Assembly (NCBI GenBank): GCA_032251455.1
Contig: JAVVEG010000009.1
Span: forward strand, 1-64,000
Length of the DNA: 64,000 nucleotides
Direction of reading: 5' to 3'
Origin: JAVVEG01 sp032251455
GTDB taxonomy: Bacteria; Pseudomonadota; Gammaproteobacteria; Pseudomonadales; Pseudohongiellaceae
How positions within the stretch are numbered: the first letter of the stretch is position 1; each line of letters begins with the position of its first letter. The notes beneath the pieces are model-generated. The model made no database searches and had not been told where the DNA came from. It saw only the letters and a list, made by a program, of their open reading frames with translations. This document shows positions 44,984 to 52,870 of the stretch, one piece after another. Both the position numbers and the translations under genes were made by a program.

Positions 44984-46273
44984 TCAGTCTTCTTTGCCTG
45001 CTCTGGAGGCTGATTGCTCAATATTCTCATACATCAACAGCGGTTCGGATTCTCCGCTGATTACAGCTGCATCAATGACCACCTTGGCAACATTGCTCAT
45101 CGATGGAATACGATACATGGTATCAAGCAATACACCCTCCAGAATTGAGCGCAATCCCCGGGCACCCGTTTTGCGTTCCTTCGCCTTGCGGGCAACAGCC
45201 ACCAGAGCATCATCGCGGAATTGAATTTCCACGTTCTCCATTTCAAAGAGCTTGGTATATTGTTTGAGCAGGGAGTTTCTGGGCTCACGCATGATCCTGA
45301 CCAGCGCATCAAGATCGAGTTCATCCAGCGTGGCTATCATTGGCAAGCGGCCAACAAACTCTGGAATCAAACCATATTTGACCAGATCCTCCGGCTCAAC
45401 ATTACGCAGGATCTCGCCGACATGTTTATCTGATTGCTTGCTGCGCACCTCAGCACCAAAACCAATCCCGCTTTTTTCGGAGCGGTCACGTATCACTTTA
45501 TCCAGGCCAGCAAAGGCGCCACCACAAATAAACAGGATATTCGAGGTATCTACCTGCAAAAATTCCTGCTGGGGGTGTTTCCTGCCTCCTTGTGGAGGTA
45601 CCGATGCCACTGTCCCCTCGATCAGCTTCAACAGCGCCTGCTGCACCCCTTCCCCAGACACATCACGGGTAATGGAAGGGTTGTCAGACTTGCGGGAAAT
45701 TTTGTCAATTTCATCAATATAGACGATGCCTACCTGCGCTTTTTCGACATCATAATCGCATTTTTGCAATAGCTTCTGGATAATGTTCTCAACGTCTTCA
45801 CCCACATAGCCAGCCTCGGTAAGCGTGGTTGCATCGGCGATGGTAAAGGGGACATCAAGCAGACGGGCCAGAGTCTCGGCAAGCAGTGTTTTCCCGGTGC
45901 CAGTAGGACCGATCATCAGGATATTGCTTTTACCCAGTTCAACCCCATCAGCAGTGTGTTCATAATTCAGACGTTTGTAATGATTGTACACAGCCACTGA
46001 AAGTACTTTCTTGGCATTTTCCTGACCAATGACATACTCATCCAGGGTCAGCTTGATTTCTTCAGGAGTCGGGAGTTTCTTGCTGCCGGACGAATTGTCC
46101 TTTTCCTGAATTTCCTCACGAATAATGTCATTGCATAAATCGACACATTCATCGCAAACAAATACGGAAGGCCCCGCAATGAGCTTGCGCACCTCATGTT
46201 GGCTTTTGCCACAGAATGAACAGTAGAGCAACTTACCACTGTCTTCACCCTTGCCGTAGCGCTCGTCAGACAT
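44984..46273 (-). CDS. clpX: ClpX, ATPase subunit of ClpXP
   Basis: ClpX unfolds substrates and feeds them to ClpP. The 429-residue protein has the N-terminal C4 zinc module (YCSFCGKS... VFVCDECVDLC), Walker A GPTGTGKTLLAE, Walker B VGIVYIDEIDK, the pore loop region GYVGEDVE, and the ClpP-contact loop GFG in SGIGFGAEVRS. The ATG at 46273 has GAGG upstream; the frame's TTG one codon earlier is not needed. It is downstream of clpP with a 104-base gap. Confidence 0.98.
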   Translation of the reverse strand: MSDERYGKGEDSGKLLYCSFCGKSQHEVRKLIAGPSVFVCDECVDLCNDIIREEIQEKDNSSGSKKLPTPEEIKLTLDEYVIGQENAKKVLSVAVYNHYKRLNYEHTADGVELGKSNILMIGPTGTGKTLLAETLARLLDVPFTIADATTLTEAGYVGEDVENIIQKLLQKCDYDVEKAQVGIVYIDEIDKISRKSDNPSITRDVSGEGVQQALLKLIEGTVASVPPQGGRKHPQQEFLQVDTSNILFICGGAFAGLDKVIRDRSEKSGIGFGAEVRSKQSDKHVGEILRNVEPEDLVKYGLIPEFVGRLPMIATLDELDLDALVRIMREPRNSLLKQYTKLFEMENVEIQFRDDALVAVARKAKERKTGARGLRSILEGVLLDTMYRIPSMSNVAKVVIDAAVISGESEPLLMYENIEQSASRAGKED

Positions 46274-46377
46274 CAAACTACCTCGTGTATCCTAGCTGGC
46301 AACCAGTTGCCTGCCACAGAGAATATTTCATTAGCTTGGCCAAAAATCAAGCCAAAATACGACTTTCTGACCAGCAA

Positions 46378-47004
46378 TCAGGTTTTTTCAACAGCTGTTC
46401 GGGGTGAAATCACCTTGTCCACCAAACCATAGGCAACCCCTTCTTCCGCTGTCATGAAACGGTCTCGCTCGGTGTCAATTGCTATCTGTTCCATGCTTTT
46501 GCCGGTGTGAGCGGCCATGATCTTGTTCAACTCATGGCGCAGCTTGATGATCTCATTGGCCTGAATTTCTATATCAGCAGCCTGACCTCTGGTTCCCCCA
46601 CTGGGCTGATGAATCATCATCCGCGAATGCGGCAGAGCAAAACGCTTGCCTTTTGTCCCCCCTGCCAGCAGAAATGCGCCCATGCTGGCCGCCTGCCCTA
46701 TGCACATGGTGCTGACATCAGGCTGAATGAACTGCATGGTGTCATATATTGATAAGCCTGCCGTTACTGATCCACCAGGCGAGTTGATATACAGATGAAT
46801 ATCCTTATCCGGGTTTTCAGACTCCAGAAACAATAATTGCGCCACCACCAGATTAGCCATTTGATCTTCAACTTCACCCACCATAAAGATCACCCGATCT
46901 TTCAACAGGCGTGAATAAATGTCATAGGCTCTTTCGCCGCGGGCAGTCTGCTCAACGACTACCGGCACCAGACTGGCTTGAATAGAATCCTGCATATTCG
47001 ACAT
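46378..47004 (-). CDS. clpP: ClpP serine protease subunit
   Basis: ClpP forms the fourteen-subunit proteolytic chamber used by ClpX and ClpA. The 208 residues match the family. The catalytic triad is Ser107 (GQAASMGAFLL), His132 (MMIHQPSGG) and Asp181 (DTERDRFM). A short N-terminal propeptide region precedes LVPVVVEQTARGERAYDIYSRLLKDR. It follows tig with a 16-base gap. Upstream spacing suggests co-transcription with tig. Confidence 0.98.
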   Translation of the reverse strand: MSNMQDSIQASLVPVVVEQTARGERAYDIYSRLLKDRVIFMVGEVEDQMANLVVAQLLFLESENPDKDIHLYINSPGGSVTAGLSIYDTMQFIQPDVSTMCIGQAASMGAFLLAGGTKGKRFALPHSRMMIHQPSGGTRGQAADIEIQANEIIKLRHELNKIMAAHTGKSMEQIAIDTERDRFMTAEEGVAYGLVDKVISPRTAVEKT

Positions 47005-47020
47005 GATTTCCGTCCGTAAA

Positions 47021-48343
47021 TTACTTGTCAGCCTTGGCTGTTTGTGGACTATCCTGCTTGATCAGCTCATCGTAACTGACTTTCTTTTCCTTCACCTGGG
47101 CCTGCGTCAATATCAGATCAAAAGCCTGGTCTTCCAGCGCTGCTGATTGCACACTGTTGAGTTGCTCCTGGTTTCCATAATACCAGTTGACGACCTCATC
47201 GGGTGATTCATAGGTAGAGGCCAATTCCTCGATCATGCTGCGCACCTTGGCAGGGTCTGCTTTCAATTTGTTTTGCTTGATGACCTCACCCAGAATCAGG
47301 CCCAGAGTGACCCTGCGTTCTGCCTGTTCCCGAAACAGCTCATCCGGAAGCAGCGACGAGTCGAGCTGCTGCCCTCCAAATTGCTGCAGTGCCTGCTGGC
47401 GCAAGGTATCGATTTCCGATGCGACCAGGCTGGCTGGAACATCAATCTTGTTCTGTTTGATTAACGACTCGATTACGCGGTTCTTTAATTTTGTCCGGCT
47501 TGCATTCTTCAGCTCCCGGGCCATGTTTTCGGCAACTTCCTTGCGAAAAGCTTCTTCGCCTCCGGTCTCAATACCAAAAACAGCGAAAAATTCCTCATTC
47601 AGCTCCGGCAAAACCGGGGCCGCCACCTTGTTGATGGTCACCTGGAACTGAACAGCTTTTCCAGCCACTTCCCTGTTATGGTAATCCTCAGGAAAATTCA
47701 GATCCAGGCTGACAGTTTCACCGCTTTTTTTCTTCAACAATCCCTTTTCGAAGCCAGGAATCATCCGCTCCGAGCCAAGAATCAAATTACTGCCCTGAGC
47801 AGAGCCGCCCTGAAACTCCTCTCCATCGATCAGGCCCACGTAGTCAATCGTCAGCATGTCTCCCTTTTTCGCTTGACGCTTGACCTCATCCCAGGTCTGA
47901 CGCTGCTCGCGCAGGGTTTCAATCATCTTGTCCACATTTTCATCAGTAACTTCAGCCAGCAGCTTTTCTACTTTGATTTTGCTGAAATCCGCCAATTCAA
48001 CCTCAGGATAAACTTCAAAAATCGCAATAAACTCAAGATCCTTGCCTTCATCCACAGTCTTGGCTTCTATTTTTGGTTGACCTGCCGGCTTCAGTTTTTC
48101 CTGGTTGATGGCATCGTAATAACTTTTACTCATCACCTCACCGAGTACTTCCTGGCGCACACCCCGGCCAAAGCGTTTTCGGATTACGCTCATGGGTATC
48201 TTGCCTTTGCGAAAACCGTTGATCTTGACGGTTTTTGCAGCTTCCTGCAGCCTGGCTGTTACTGCATTTTCAATTTCAATGGCAGGAACACCTATGGTCA
48301 TTCGACGTTCAAGACCAGAAGTTGATTCTATGGAAACTTGCAT
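47021..48343 (-). CDS. tig: trigger factor
   Basis: Trigger factor binds nascent chains at the ribosome exit tunnel. The 440-residue protein has the ribosome-binding loop GFRKGKIPMSVIRKRFG, the FKBP-like peptidyl-prolyl isomerase domain (GDMLTIDYVGLIDGEEFQGGSAQG... MIPGFEKGLLKKKSGE), and the helical C-terminal arms. It is the first gene of the tig-clpP-clpX-lon series. The stop lies 16 bases before clpP. Confidence 0.97.
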   Translation of the reverse strand: MQVSIESTSGLERRMTIGVPAIEIENAVTARLQEAAKTVKINGFRKGKIPMSVIRKRFGRGVRQEVLGEVMSKSYYDAINQEKLKPAGQPKIEAKTVDEGKDLEFIAIFEVYPEVELADFSKIKVEKLLAEVTDENVDKMIETLREQRQTWDEVKRQAKKGDMLTIDYVGLIDGEEFQGGSAQGSNLILGSERMIPGFEKGLLKKKSGETVSLDLNFPEDYHNREVAGKAVQFQVTINKVAAPVLPELNEEFFAVFGIETGGEEAFRKEVAENMARELKNASRTKLKNRVIESLIKQNKIDVPASLVASEIDTLRQQALQQFGGQQLDSSLLPDELFREQAERRVTLGLILGEVIKQNKLKADPAKVRSMIEELASTYESPDEVVNWYYGNQEQLNSVQSAALEDQAFDLILTQAQVKEKKVSYDELIKQDSPQTAKADK

Positions 48344-48575
48344 GAATTATCCTCACAACGCCGGAAATGGGATTAGTCCAACCGGCCAATAGCTATTTAG
48401 ACGGAGCACAGAGAAGCGGATCGTTCAAGCTTCAAGCATATCAATGGCTTAACGATCCTTGCCTGGATTTCAAAGGGCGAGATTGTCCCATAACGGCCTT
48501 TTTTATTCAATAAATAATCTTGTCGCGAGCGCCATCGTGCCTTATCCTCGCTGACTTTCAGTAGATGGAGCTGCA

Positions 48576-49274
48576 ATGACAGAAAAATGGCCAGCACCGG
48601 CGTCTGTTTCCATTTCTGAAGCCATTGACAATCCACCCCTGCCTCTTGGTTTGATCCTCGCTGGTGGCCTTGGTTCGCGCATGGGCACACCCCACAAGCC
48701 TCTGCTCAAGCTGGCCGGGCAAACAATCCTGCAACATATTATCGATAATGCACACCTTCAGACCAAGGGATTGATTTTAAATGTGAATCAGGATCCGGCT
48801 TTATTCAGCACCTATGGGTTACCACTTCTGACTGATGAGCCTGAGCTGATGGCCGGTCCCTTGCGAGGCATCTATTCCGCCCTGAAATTGATAAACCAAA
48901 CTTATCATCTCACAAGGAAACCGCCCCTGCTCGCCTGCTTCCCCGGCGATACCCCCTGGTTTCCGGGTAACATCGTTGTGCTTATGCAGGAGGCCATCCG
49001 CTCCAACAACACCGAAATAGCCTGGCTACAGACCGATGGTCAGACACAGCCTCTGTTTTCGCTCTGGTCACCGACTCTTGAACAACCATTGCTTGAGGCT
49101 CTACAGGCAGGCGAATTCAGCCCCAGGCGATTTATTGAAACCCGCAAGCATTCCCTTGTTGTCCTGCAAGGGCTGCCTCCCCATCAGTTTTACAATATCA
49201 ATGACCGGGAGAGCTTGCGACTTGCCGGCAGTCTTTTCGCCTCTGCCTGTGATCCGGGCTTGATCAAAAAATAA
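48576..49274 (+). CDS. mobA: molybdenum cofactor guanylyltransferase
   Basis: MobA attaches GMP to molybdopterin to form the guanine dinucleotide cofactor. The 232-residue protein has the signature LILAGGLGSRMGTPHKPLLKLAGQTILQH, then NQDPALFSTYGLPLLTDEPELMAGPLRGIYSAL and FPGDTPWFP, which match the nucleotide and metal sites. The N-terminal 20 residues before the signature are extra. No other molybdenum genes are next to it, so its client enzymes lie elsewhere. The gene is divergent from tig. Confidence 0.9.
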   Translation: MTEKWPAPASVSISEAIDNPPLPLGLILAGGLGSRMGTPHKPLLKLAGQTILQHIIDNAHLQTKGLILNVNQDPALFSTYGLPLLTDEPELMAGPLRGIYSALKLINQTYHLTRKPPLLACFPGDTPWFPGNIVVLMQEAIRSNNTEIAWLQTDGQTQPLFSLWSPTLEQPLLEALQAGEFSPRRFIETRKHSLVVLQGLPPHQFYNINDRESLRLAGSLFASACDPGLIKK

Positions 49275-49285
49275 TTATTTTTGAT
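49263..49285. terminator. AT-rich palindrome over the mobA stop
   Basis: ATCAAAAA and TTTTTGAT flank a seven-base centre, overlapping the last codons and stop of mobA. In RNA it would be a weak A-U hairpin ending in U-rich sequence. It may end the mobA transcript, but the stem stability is low. Confidence 0.35.
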
Positions 49286-49491
49286 GTCCTTCTATAACCC
49301 TCTATCCGCAAAGGTTTTTTAAAGTGGACAGATCAGCTAAGTGCTCGAGCGGAATATTGATCGGACAGAAAAATAATCACTTTAACTTTATCTTTTAACT
49401 TATTGATAATTAATCTTATAAATTTTATAAATTATTCTAAAAAATAAGCTAAGCACTTAAAATAACAGTTTTTTCTATATACACAGAAAAG

Positions 49492-49505
49492 GTGTCAAAA
49501 GACAC
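49492..49505. repeat. short perfect dyad next to the sigma-54 promoter
   Basis: GTGTC and GACAC surround AAAA. It ends 14 bases before the -24 element, closer than usual for an activator site of a sigma-54 promoter, so a repressor site or a site for another factor is as likely. Only the symmetry is seen directly. Confidence 0.4.
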
Positions 49506-49519
49506 AGGAGCGTATGACA

Positions 49520-49535
49520 TGGCACAATTTTTGCG
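49520..49535 (+). promoter_or_regulatory. sigma-54 (RpoN) promoter, -24/-12 type
   Basis: TGGCACAATTTTTGCG matches the consensus TGGCACG-N4-TTGCW at all key positions, with the invariant GG and GC at the correct 12-base offset. Transcription would begin around 49546 and read into the structured leader and the DUF6316 gene. The enhancer-binding protein is not encoded nearby. Confidence 0.75.
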
Positions 49536-49576
49536 CCCTTCTCAGACTTCATTTCCAGACTTATCTTGAATGCACT

Positions 49577-49641
49577 CGTTAGCCCGGGTTTACCACCTGA
49601 TCCGTTCAGGACTGAAACTTCAGGGTAAGCCCGGGCTAACG
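49577..49641 (+). ncRNA. structured leader: long stem enclosing two hairpins
   Basis: CGTTAGCCCGGGTTTACC pairs with GGTAAGCCCGGGCTAACG over 18 positions with a single G-U pair. The enclosed 29 bases can form two further perfect hairpins, CCTGA/TCAGG and CTGAA/TTCAG, giving a three-way junction. It starts about 31 bases after the predicted sigma-54 start and ends 42 bases before the ATG. No T-run follows, so it is not an intrinsic terminator. It could be a riboregulator, an mRNA-stabilising leader, or a palindromic mobile unit. Confidence 0.5.
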
Positions 49642-49683
49642 GAGACCAGATACAATCCGTTTCTGCGCTACGAGGATATTATA

Positions 49684-49962
49684 ATGACAAACCTCCGCCT
49701 GGAAGATGCCCCTGGGAATGCCGACTTTGAACGCAGTTCCAGATTTTTCTATGACAGCAATGATGGACTCTGGTATTTCCGCACTCGAGAAGGCAAAGAT
49801 ATCGGACCTTTTCGCTATCAGAATGAAGCTGAGGCCATGCTTCAACAATTCGTTCTTGGTTTGATACAGGCCAGCAAACCTGTGCCAGGCACGCACAAAC
49901 TGCATTTCCGGCTCAGCAGCAAATATCAGCCATCAAGCAATACAAGCCACGGCAGTTGGTAG
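49684..49962 (+). CDS. DUF6316 family protein
   Basis: A 92-residue protein. The motif SSRFFYDSNDGLWYFRTREGKDIGPFRYQNEAEAMLQQFV matches the short family now called DUF6316, known from Pseudomonas and relatives with no function assigned. I choose the ATG at 49684, preceded by GAGGATATT, over the much earlier open frame start at 49570, which would run through the hairpin. Predicted fold: beta strands then one helix; no membrane segment. It is governed by a sigma-54 promoter and a structured leader, which suggests condition-dependent expression. Its end overlaps the convergent hydrolase gene by 30 bases. Confidence 0.75.
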   Translation: MTNLRLEDAPGNADFERSSRFFYDSNDGLWYFRTREGKDIGPFRYQNEAEAMLQQFVLGLIQASKPVPGTHKLHFRLSSKYQPSSNTSHGSW

Positions 49963-50931
49963 ATCTGATTTTCTACTGATTACTTGTGCTGAATTACTGC
50001 CGCCCCGTCGCCAATTTATTGGCTCACCCGCAGCTTGACGTAAAAGATGCGATCGGGTTTGAGCAAATATCTGCCCGGCTTCACTTATCCAGAAAAAATG
50101 CCCCTGTCTGCCAAGCCTGCGCAAAAAACAATCCGGCAGTTTCTCTGCAAGCATTTCGCTGCAATGCACAGAAACGACCTGATCAAGGCTGCCATGCCAG
50201 ATATGAACGGGTATTTTGATATTTTCTGGCTGAAGATGCGCTGAATCAAGGCTCAGACTGGTATCGCTGGCAACACCACGACAACCTTGCCTGAATGCTT
50301 CTCGCTGATCATGCAGCAAAAAGGCAATGATGTCCGGTTGCGACAGGAGGGACTGGTCAGCACGACATAAGGTATCGCTGAAACGTGCCAAATAGGTCTC
50401 GGCAGTAAACCTGGAAAAATGGCAACGTATCCAGAGCAATGAAATCAGGGTATGGCGAATGACACACTGTCGCAACCGGAAGAGCAAGGATCGACAGGCC
50501 GCCTGCAAGGGCACTGGCGCCAGCAAGACCAGAATGCTGATATTTTCCGGATGACTGCGCGCCAAACTCAAGGCAAAGGGCGCACCACCGGCAAGCGCCA
50601 AAATCCCGTATCGCTCCAACTTCAAACAGACCATCAACTGCAGCACATCCTCCGCAAAATCTTCAAGTGACATACCTGGATGCGGATCAGACCTGCCAAG
50701 ACCTGGCCTGTCTACAGCGATAATACGAAATCCGGATTCTTTTGCCTGTTGGTGCAGCAAACTTGCTTCAATTCGTGAGCTGCCATGGCTGTGAAAATAA
50801 ACCAGGGGATAAGCCCTGTCATCTCCATACTCTTCCCAGGCAAGATGCCTGCCATCCTTGAGAGTCATGACTCCGGGAACCTCTGCTCTTACCGGCAAGG
50901 ATTCCCTAAGCGTGTTGGCAGCGTTGACCAT
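49933..50931 (-). CDS. alpha/beta hydrolase-fold protein lacking the serine nucleophile
   Basis: A 332-residue alpha/beta hydrolase. The oxyanion region FHSHGSSRIEASLL and the strand-helix VDRPGLGRSDPHPG are well kept. The nucleophile elbow, normally VSGGGPYAL, reads LALAGGAPFAL, with Ala114 where serine should be. The acid (HGSLDQVV) and histidine (GRQGHFFW) positions look intact. The protein may therefore have lost hydrolytic activity and serve as a binding or regulatory protein, or use another mechanism. Homologues are often called alpha/beta hydrolases without known substrate. The codon at 114 is GCC. The gene diverges from the DUF6502 gene. Confidence 0.85.
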   Translation of the reverse strand: MVNAANTLRESLPVRAEVPGVMTLKDGRHLAWEEYGDDRAYPLVYFHSHGSSRIEASLLHQQAKESGFRIIAVDRPGLGRSDPHPGMSLEDFAEDVLQLMVCLKLERYGILALAGGAPFALSLARSHPENISILVLLAPVPLQAACRSLLFRLRQCVIRHTLISLLWIRCHFSRFTAETYLARFSDTLCRADQSLLSQPDIIAFLLHDQREAFRQGCRGVASDTSLSLDSAHLQPENIKIPVHIWHGSLDQVVSVHCSEMLAEKLPDCFLRRLGRQGHFFWISEAGQIFAQTRSHLLRQAAGEPINWRRGGSNSAQVISRKSDLPTAVACIA

Positions 50932-50973
50932 GACAGCAGTCCTTGATCATCCAATGAAGTATCGGCATAATAA

Positions 50974-50990
50974 GTGGGAATATTTCCCAC
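50974..50990. promoter_or_regulatory. perfect operator-like dyad in a divergent promoter region
   Basis: GTGGGAATATTTCCCAC is a perfect 7-bp inverted repeat around TAT. It lies in the 174-base region between the hydrolase and DUF6502 genes, 43 bases from the hydrolase start and about 115 from the DUF6502 start. Symmetry and position fit a dimeric regulator. TTTGCCCAA and TTTGCCCAT direct repeats follow downstream. The regulator is unknown. Confidence 0.45.
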
Positions 50991-51105
50991 GTCAATATTT
51001 TACTTATGTGTTTTGCCCAATTTGCCCATATTTTCCCGTTTCCAAACGCCTGTTTTTCATTAAAACTGTGGGCTTGAATTCCATCAATAGCTATACTGGC
51101 CAGCA

Positions 51106-52014
51106 ATGAACGATCATATGCAACAGCTCCCCAATCAGCCGCCTGCTGTTCTGCTCAGGGCCATTCGCAAACTGTTGCGACCCTTGGTCAAATTGCTCCT
51201 CTCCTATCAAATTACCTACCCGGCATTGATTGGCATGTTGAAATCTGTCTATATAGAAGTCGCCGAGGAAGATTTTCAGATGCACGGAAAACGTTCATCT
51301 GACAGCCGGATCAACCTGCTTACCGGGGTTCATCGCAAGGATGTCAAACGCTTACGCCAACAATCATCTGAACAAGCTGAGATCCCACAGAATATTTCCA
51401 TCGGCTCACAACTCATAGGATACTGGCTGGGAAGCAAGGAATTTCTTGATGATCATGGCAGACCTCGCGCACTGGCTGTGAGCAGCAGCGACCAGGAACT
51501 ACCCGGTTTCGATGAACTCGTGAAACAGGTCTGCCGGCAAGATATAAGACCCAGAGTGATTCTTGATGAATGGCTGCATCTGGGTATTGCAAAACTCGAC
51601 CAGTCAGGCAAAGTGATTCTGAACAAAGAAGGCTTTATCCCGGAACAAGGCTTTGATGAAAAAGTATTCTTTTTTGGCAAGAATTTGCATGATCATCTGG
51701 CCACAGGCACAGATAACCTCCTGGGGAAAAAACCTCCACGCTTTGATCGCAGCGTCTATTATGACAGGCTCAGCCAGGATTCCGTGCTTGTGTTGGCAAG
51801 CCTCGCAGAGGAAACTGGCATGCAGGCCTTGCGCAAAATGAATGAAGCTGCCCTGCATTTGCAAAAAGATGATGAAACCTCCGGCCTCCAGGAAGCGTAT
51901 TATCGAATGAATTTTGGCATCTTCAATTACAATACTGCCTATATACCCGACGAAAAATCCTCTGAACCGGGAATACAGGACGAGAATCGATCCAAGGGCG
52001 ATCAACATGCCTAA
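51106..52014 (+). CDS. DUF6502 family protein
   Basis: A 302-residue protein with the DUF6502 pattern: RAIRKLLRPLVKLLLSYQITYPALIGMLKSVYIEVAEEDF, INLLTGVHRKDVKRLR, IGYWLGSKEFLDDHGRPRAL and FDELVKQVCRQDIRPRVILDEWLHLGIAKLD. The N-terminal third resembles a winged-helix module (the TGVHRKDVKRLR helix), suggesting DNA binding; this is inference. The rest has no signature I know. The next gene overlaps its end by eight bases. The short N-terminus has no good ribosome-binding site. Confidence 0.82.
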   Translation: MNDHMQQLPNQPPAVLLRAIRKLLRPLVKLLLSYQITYPALIGMLKSVYIEVAEEDFQMHGKRSSDSRINLLTGVHRKDVKRLRQQSSEQAEIPQNISIGSQLIGYWLGSKEFLDDHGRPRALAVSSSDQELPGFDELVKQVCRQDIRPRVILDEWLHLGIAKLDQSGKVILNKEGFIPEQGFDEKVFFFGKNLHDHLATGTDNLLGKKPPRFDRSVYYDRLSQDSVLVLASLAEETGMQALRKMNEAALHLQKDDETSGLQEAYYRMNFGIFNYNTAYIPDEKSSEPGIQDENRSKGDQHA

Positions 52015-52840
52015 AATCATTATTTCTGCACGCAATTACCCGTTCTCATTGTTGCTGGGAGGATTGCTGTTTGCCTTGACCCTGTTCCTTACAACTCAAA
52101 GCATAGGTAAGGTCAATGGGGCTGGCGGGGAAGATGAAGGCAGCGGACTTGGAGGCACAGGAAAATCCGGAGAATTTGGCGGCAGCGGGCTGGGCGGAAC
52201 CGGTGCTCCAGATCCATTTTTCGGACTCAATGAAGATCTTGAACGAGCCCGACAAGAGTTGGATCAGGCCAGAGAAGAGTTAAAACCTCTGACAAGCCCT
52301 GCTTGGGCCCTGGACCGCATCATTCAGCTGGATAGAATTCATGAGCAGACAAGTTCATTGGCTGAAATCCCGCCAACTCCAGACAACGGTATCAACGACT
52401 CTACTCAGGTCAATCTGAACAGGCTTCCTGGCGCTGAAAACATACCCTCAAATTCTCCAACAATAAAAATCGAGGTAGCTTTGCCTGACCCGGTACCAAG
52501 CCCTGCCCAACTGCATGAAATGCTGAGCGTGGAACCCCCAATCCAAGCCGATGAAGCCAAACCAGAGCAAAGTGTCGAGCTAAGCTCGAGCACAGACAGC
52601 CCAGCAACAGATCAGACCCAAAATCAGGAAACGACAGCTGAACCCATATTACTTGATAGCACAGCACCTGAAACCAACCTGGCAGAAAGCGGTGTCAACG
52701 TGAATGAATCTTCAACAAATGAGCGTTTGCAGGCGCCCGAACGTATTCAGCGGCCAGAGTTACCTCCACTTCAACGCATCCGCCCTACTATAGACCGCAG
52801 TGCAATAGTACCCGCCCGCCCCCAACCCATGCGTATCTAA
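52007..52840 (+). CDS. Gly-rich (GGTG) envelope-anchored protein, partner of DUF6502
   Basis: A 277-residue protein of unknown function. A hydrophobic segment (FSLLLGGLLFALTLFLTT, residues 13-30) is followed by a glycine-rich stretch with the motif GSGLGGTG twice within about 20 residues, then a helical segment (DLERARQELDQAREELK) and a long low-complexity Pro/Ser/Glu-rich tail ending PARPQPMRI. The GGTG pattern recalls the DUF5666 proteins often found beside DUF6502 genes, but no DUF5666 domain is seen. The ATG at 52007 overlaps the DUF6502 stop by eight bases. The tail should lie outside the inner membrane. Confidence 0.7.
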   Translation: MPKIIISARNYPFSLLLGGLLFALTLFLTTQSIGKVNGAGGEDEGSGLGGTGKSGEFGGSGLGGTGAPDPFFGLNEDLERARQELDQAREELKPLTSPAWALDRIIQLDRIHEQTSSLAEIPPTPDNGINDSTQVNLNRLPGAENIPSNSPTIKIEVALPDPVPSPAQLHEMLSVEPPIQADEAKPEQSVELSSSTDSPATDQTQNQETTAEPILLDSTAPETNLAESGVNVNESSTNERLQAPERIQRPELPPLQRIRPTIDRSAIVPARPQPMRI

Positions 52841-52870
52841 GCCACACAAAACAGACGGGCGATTTATCGC

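Larger units (their letters stand above)
49275..49683. other. long regulatory region upstream of the DUF6316 gene
   Basis: This 409-base gap contains a very AT-rich stretch at about 49376-49485, a small dyad at 49492-49505, a sigma-54 promoter at 49520-49535, and a large RNA-type hairpin at 49577-49641. No protein gene is supported within it. The AT-rich part would suit an enhancer or bending-protein region. The open frame that begins at 49570 runs through the hairpin and is not considered the true N-terminus. Confidence 0.6.

Noticed and set aside
44845..45030. N-terminal extension of Lon (62 residues)
   Set aside because: It covers the heat-shock promoter and part of the clpX end, and Lon proteins begin near LPLLPLRD; the ATG at 44844 has a ribosome-binding site.
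49570..49683. 38-residue extension of the DUF6316 protein
   Set aside because: The frame runs through the 65-base hairpin and has no ribosome-binding site at its start; similarity begins after 49684.
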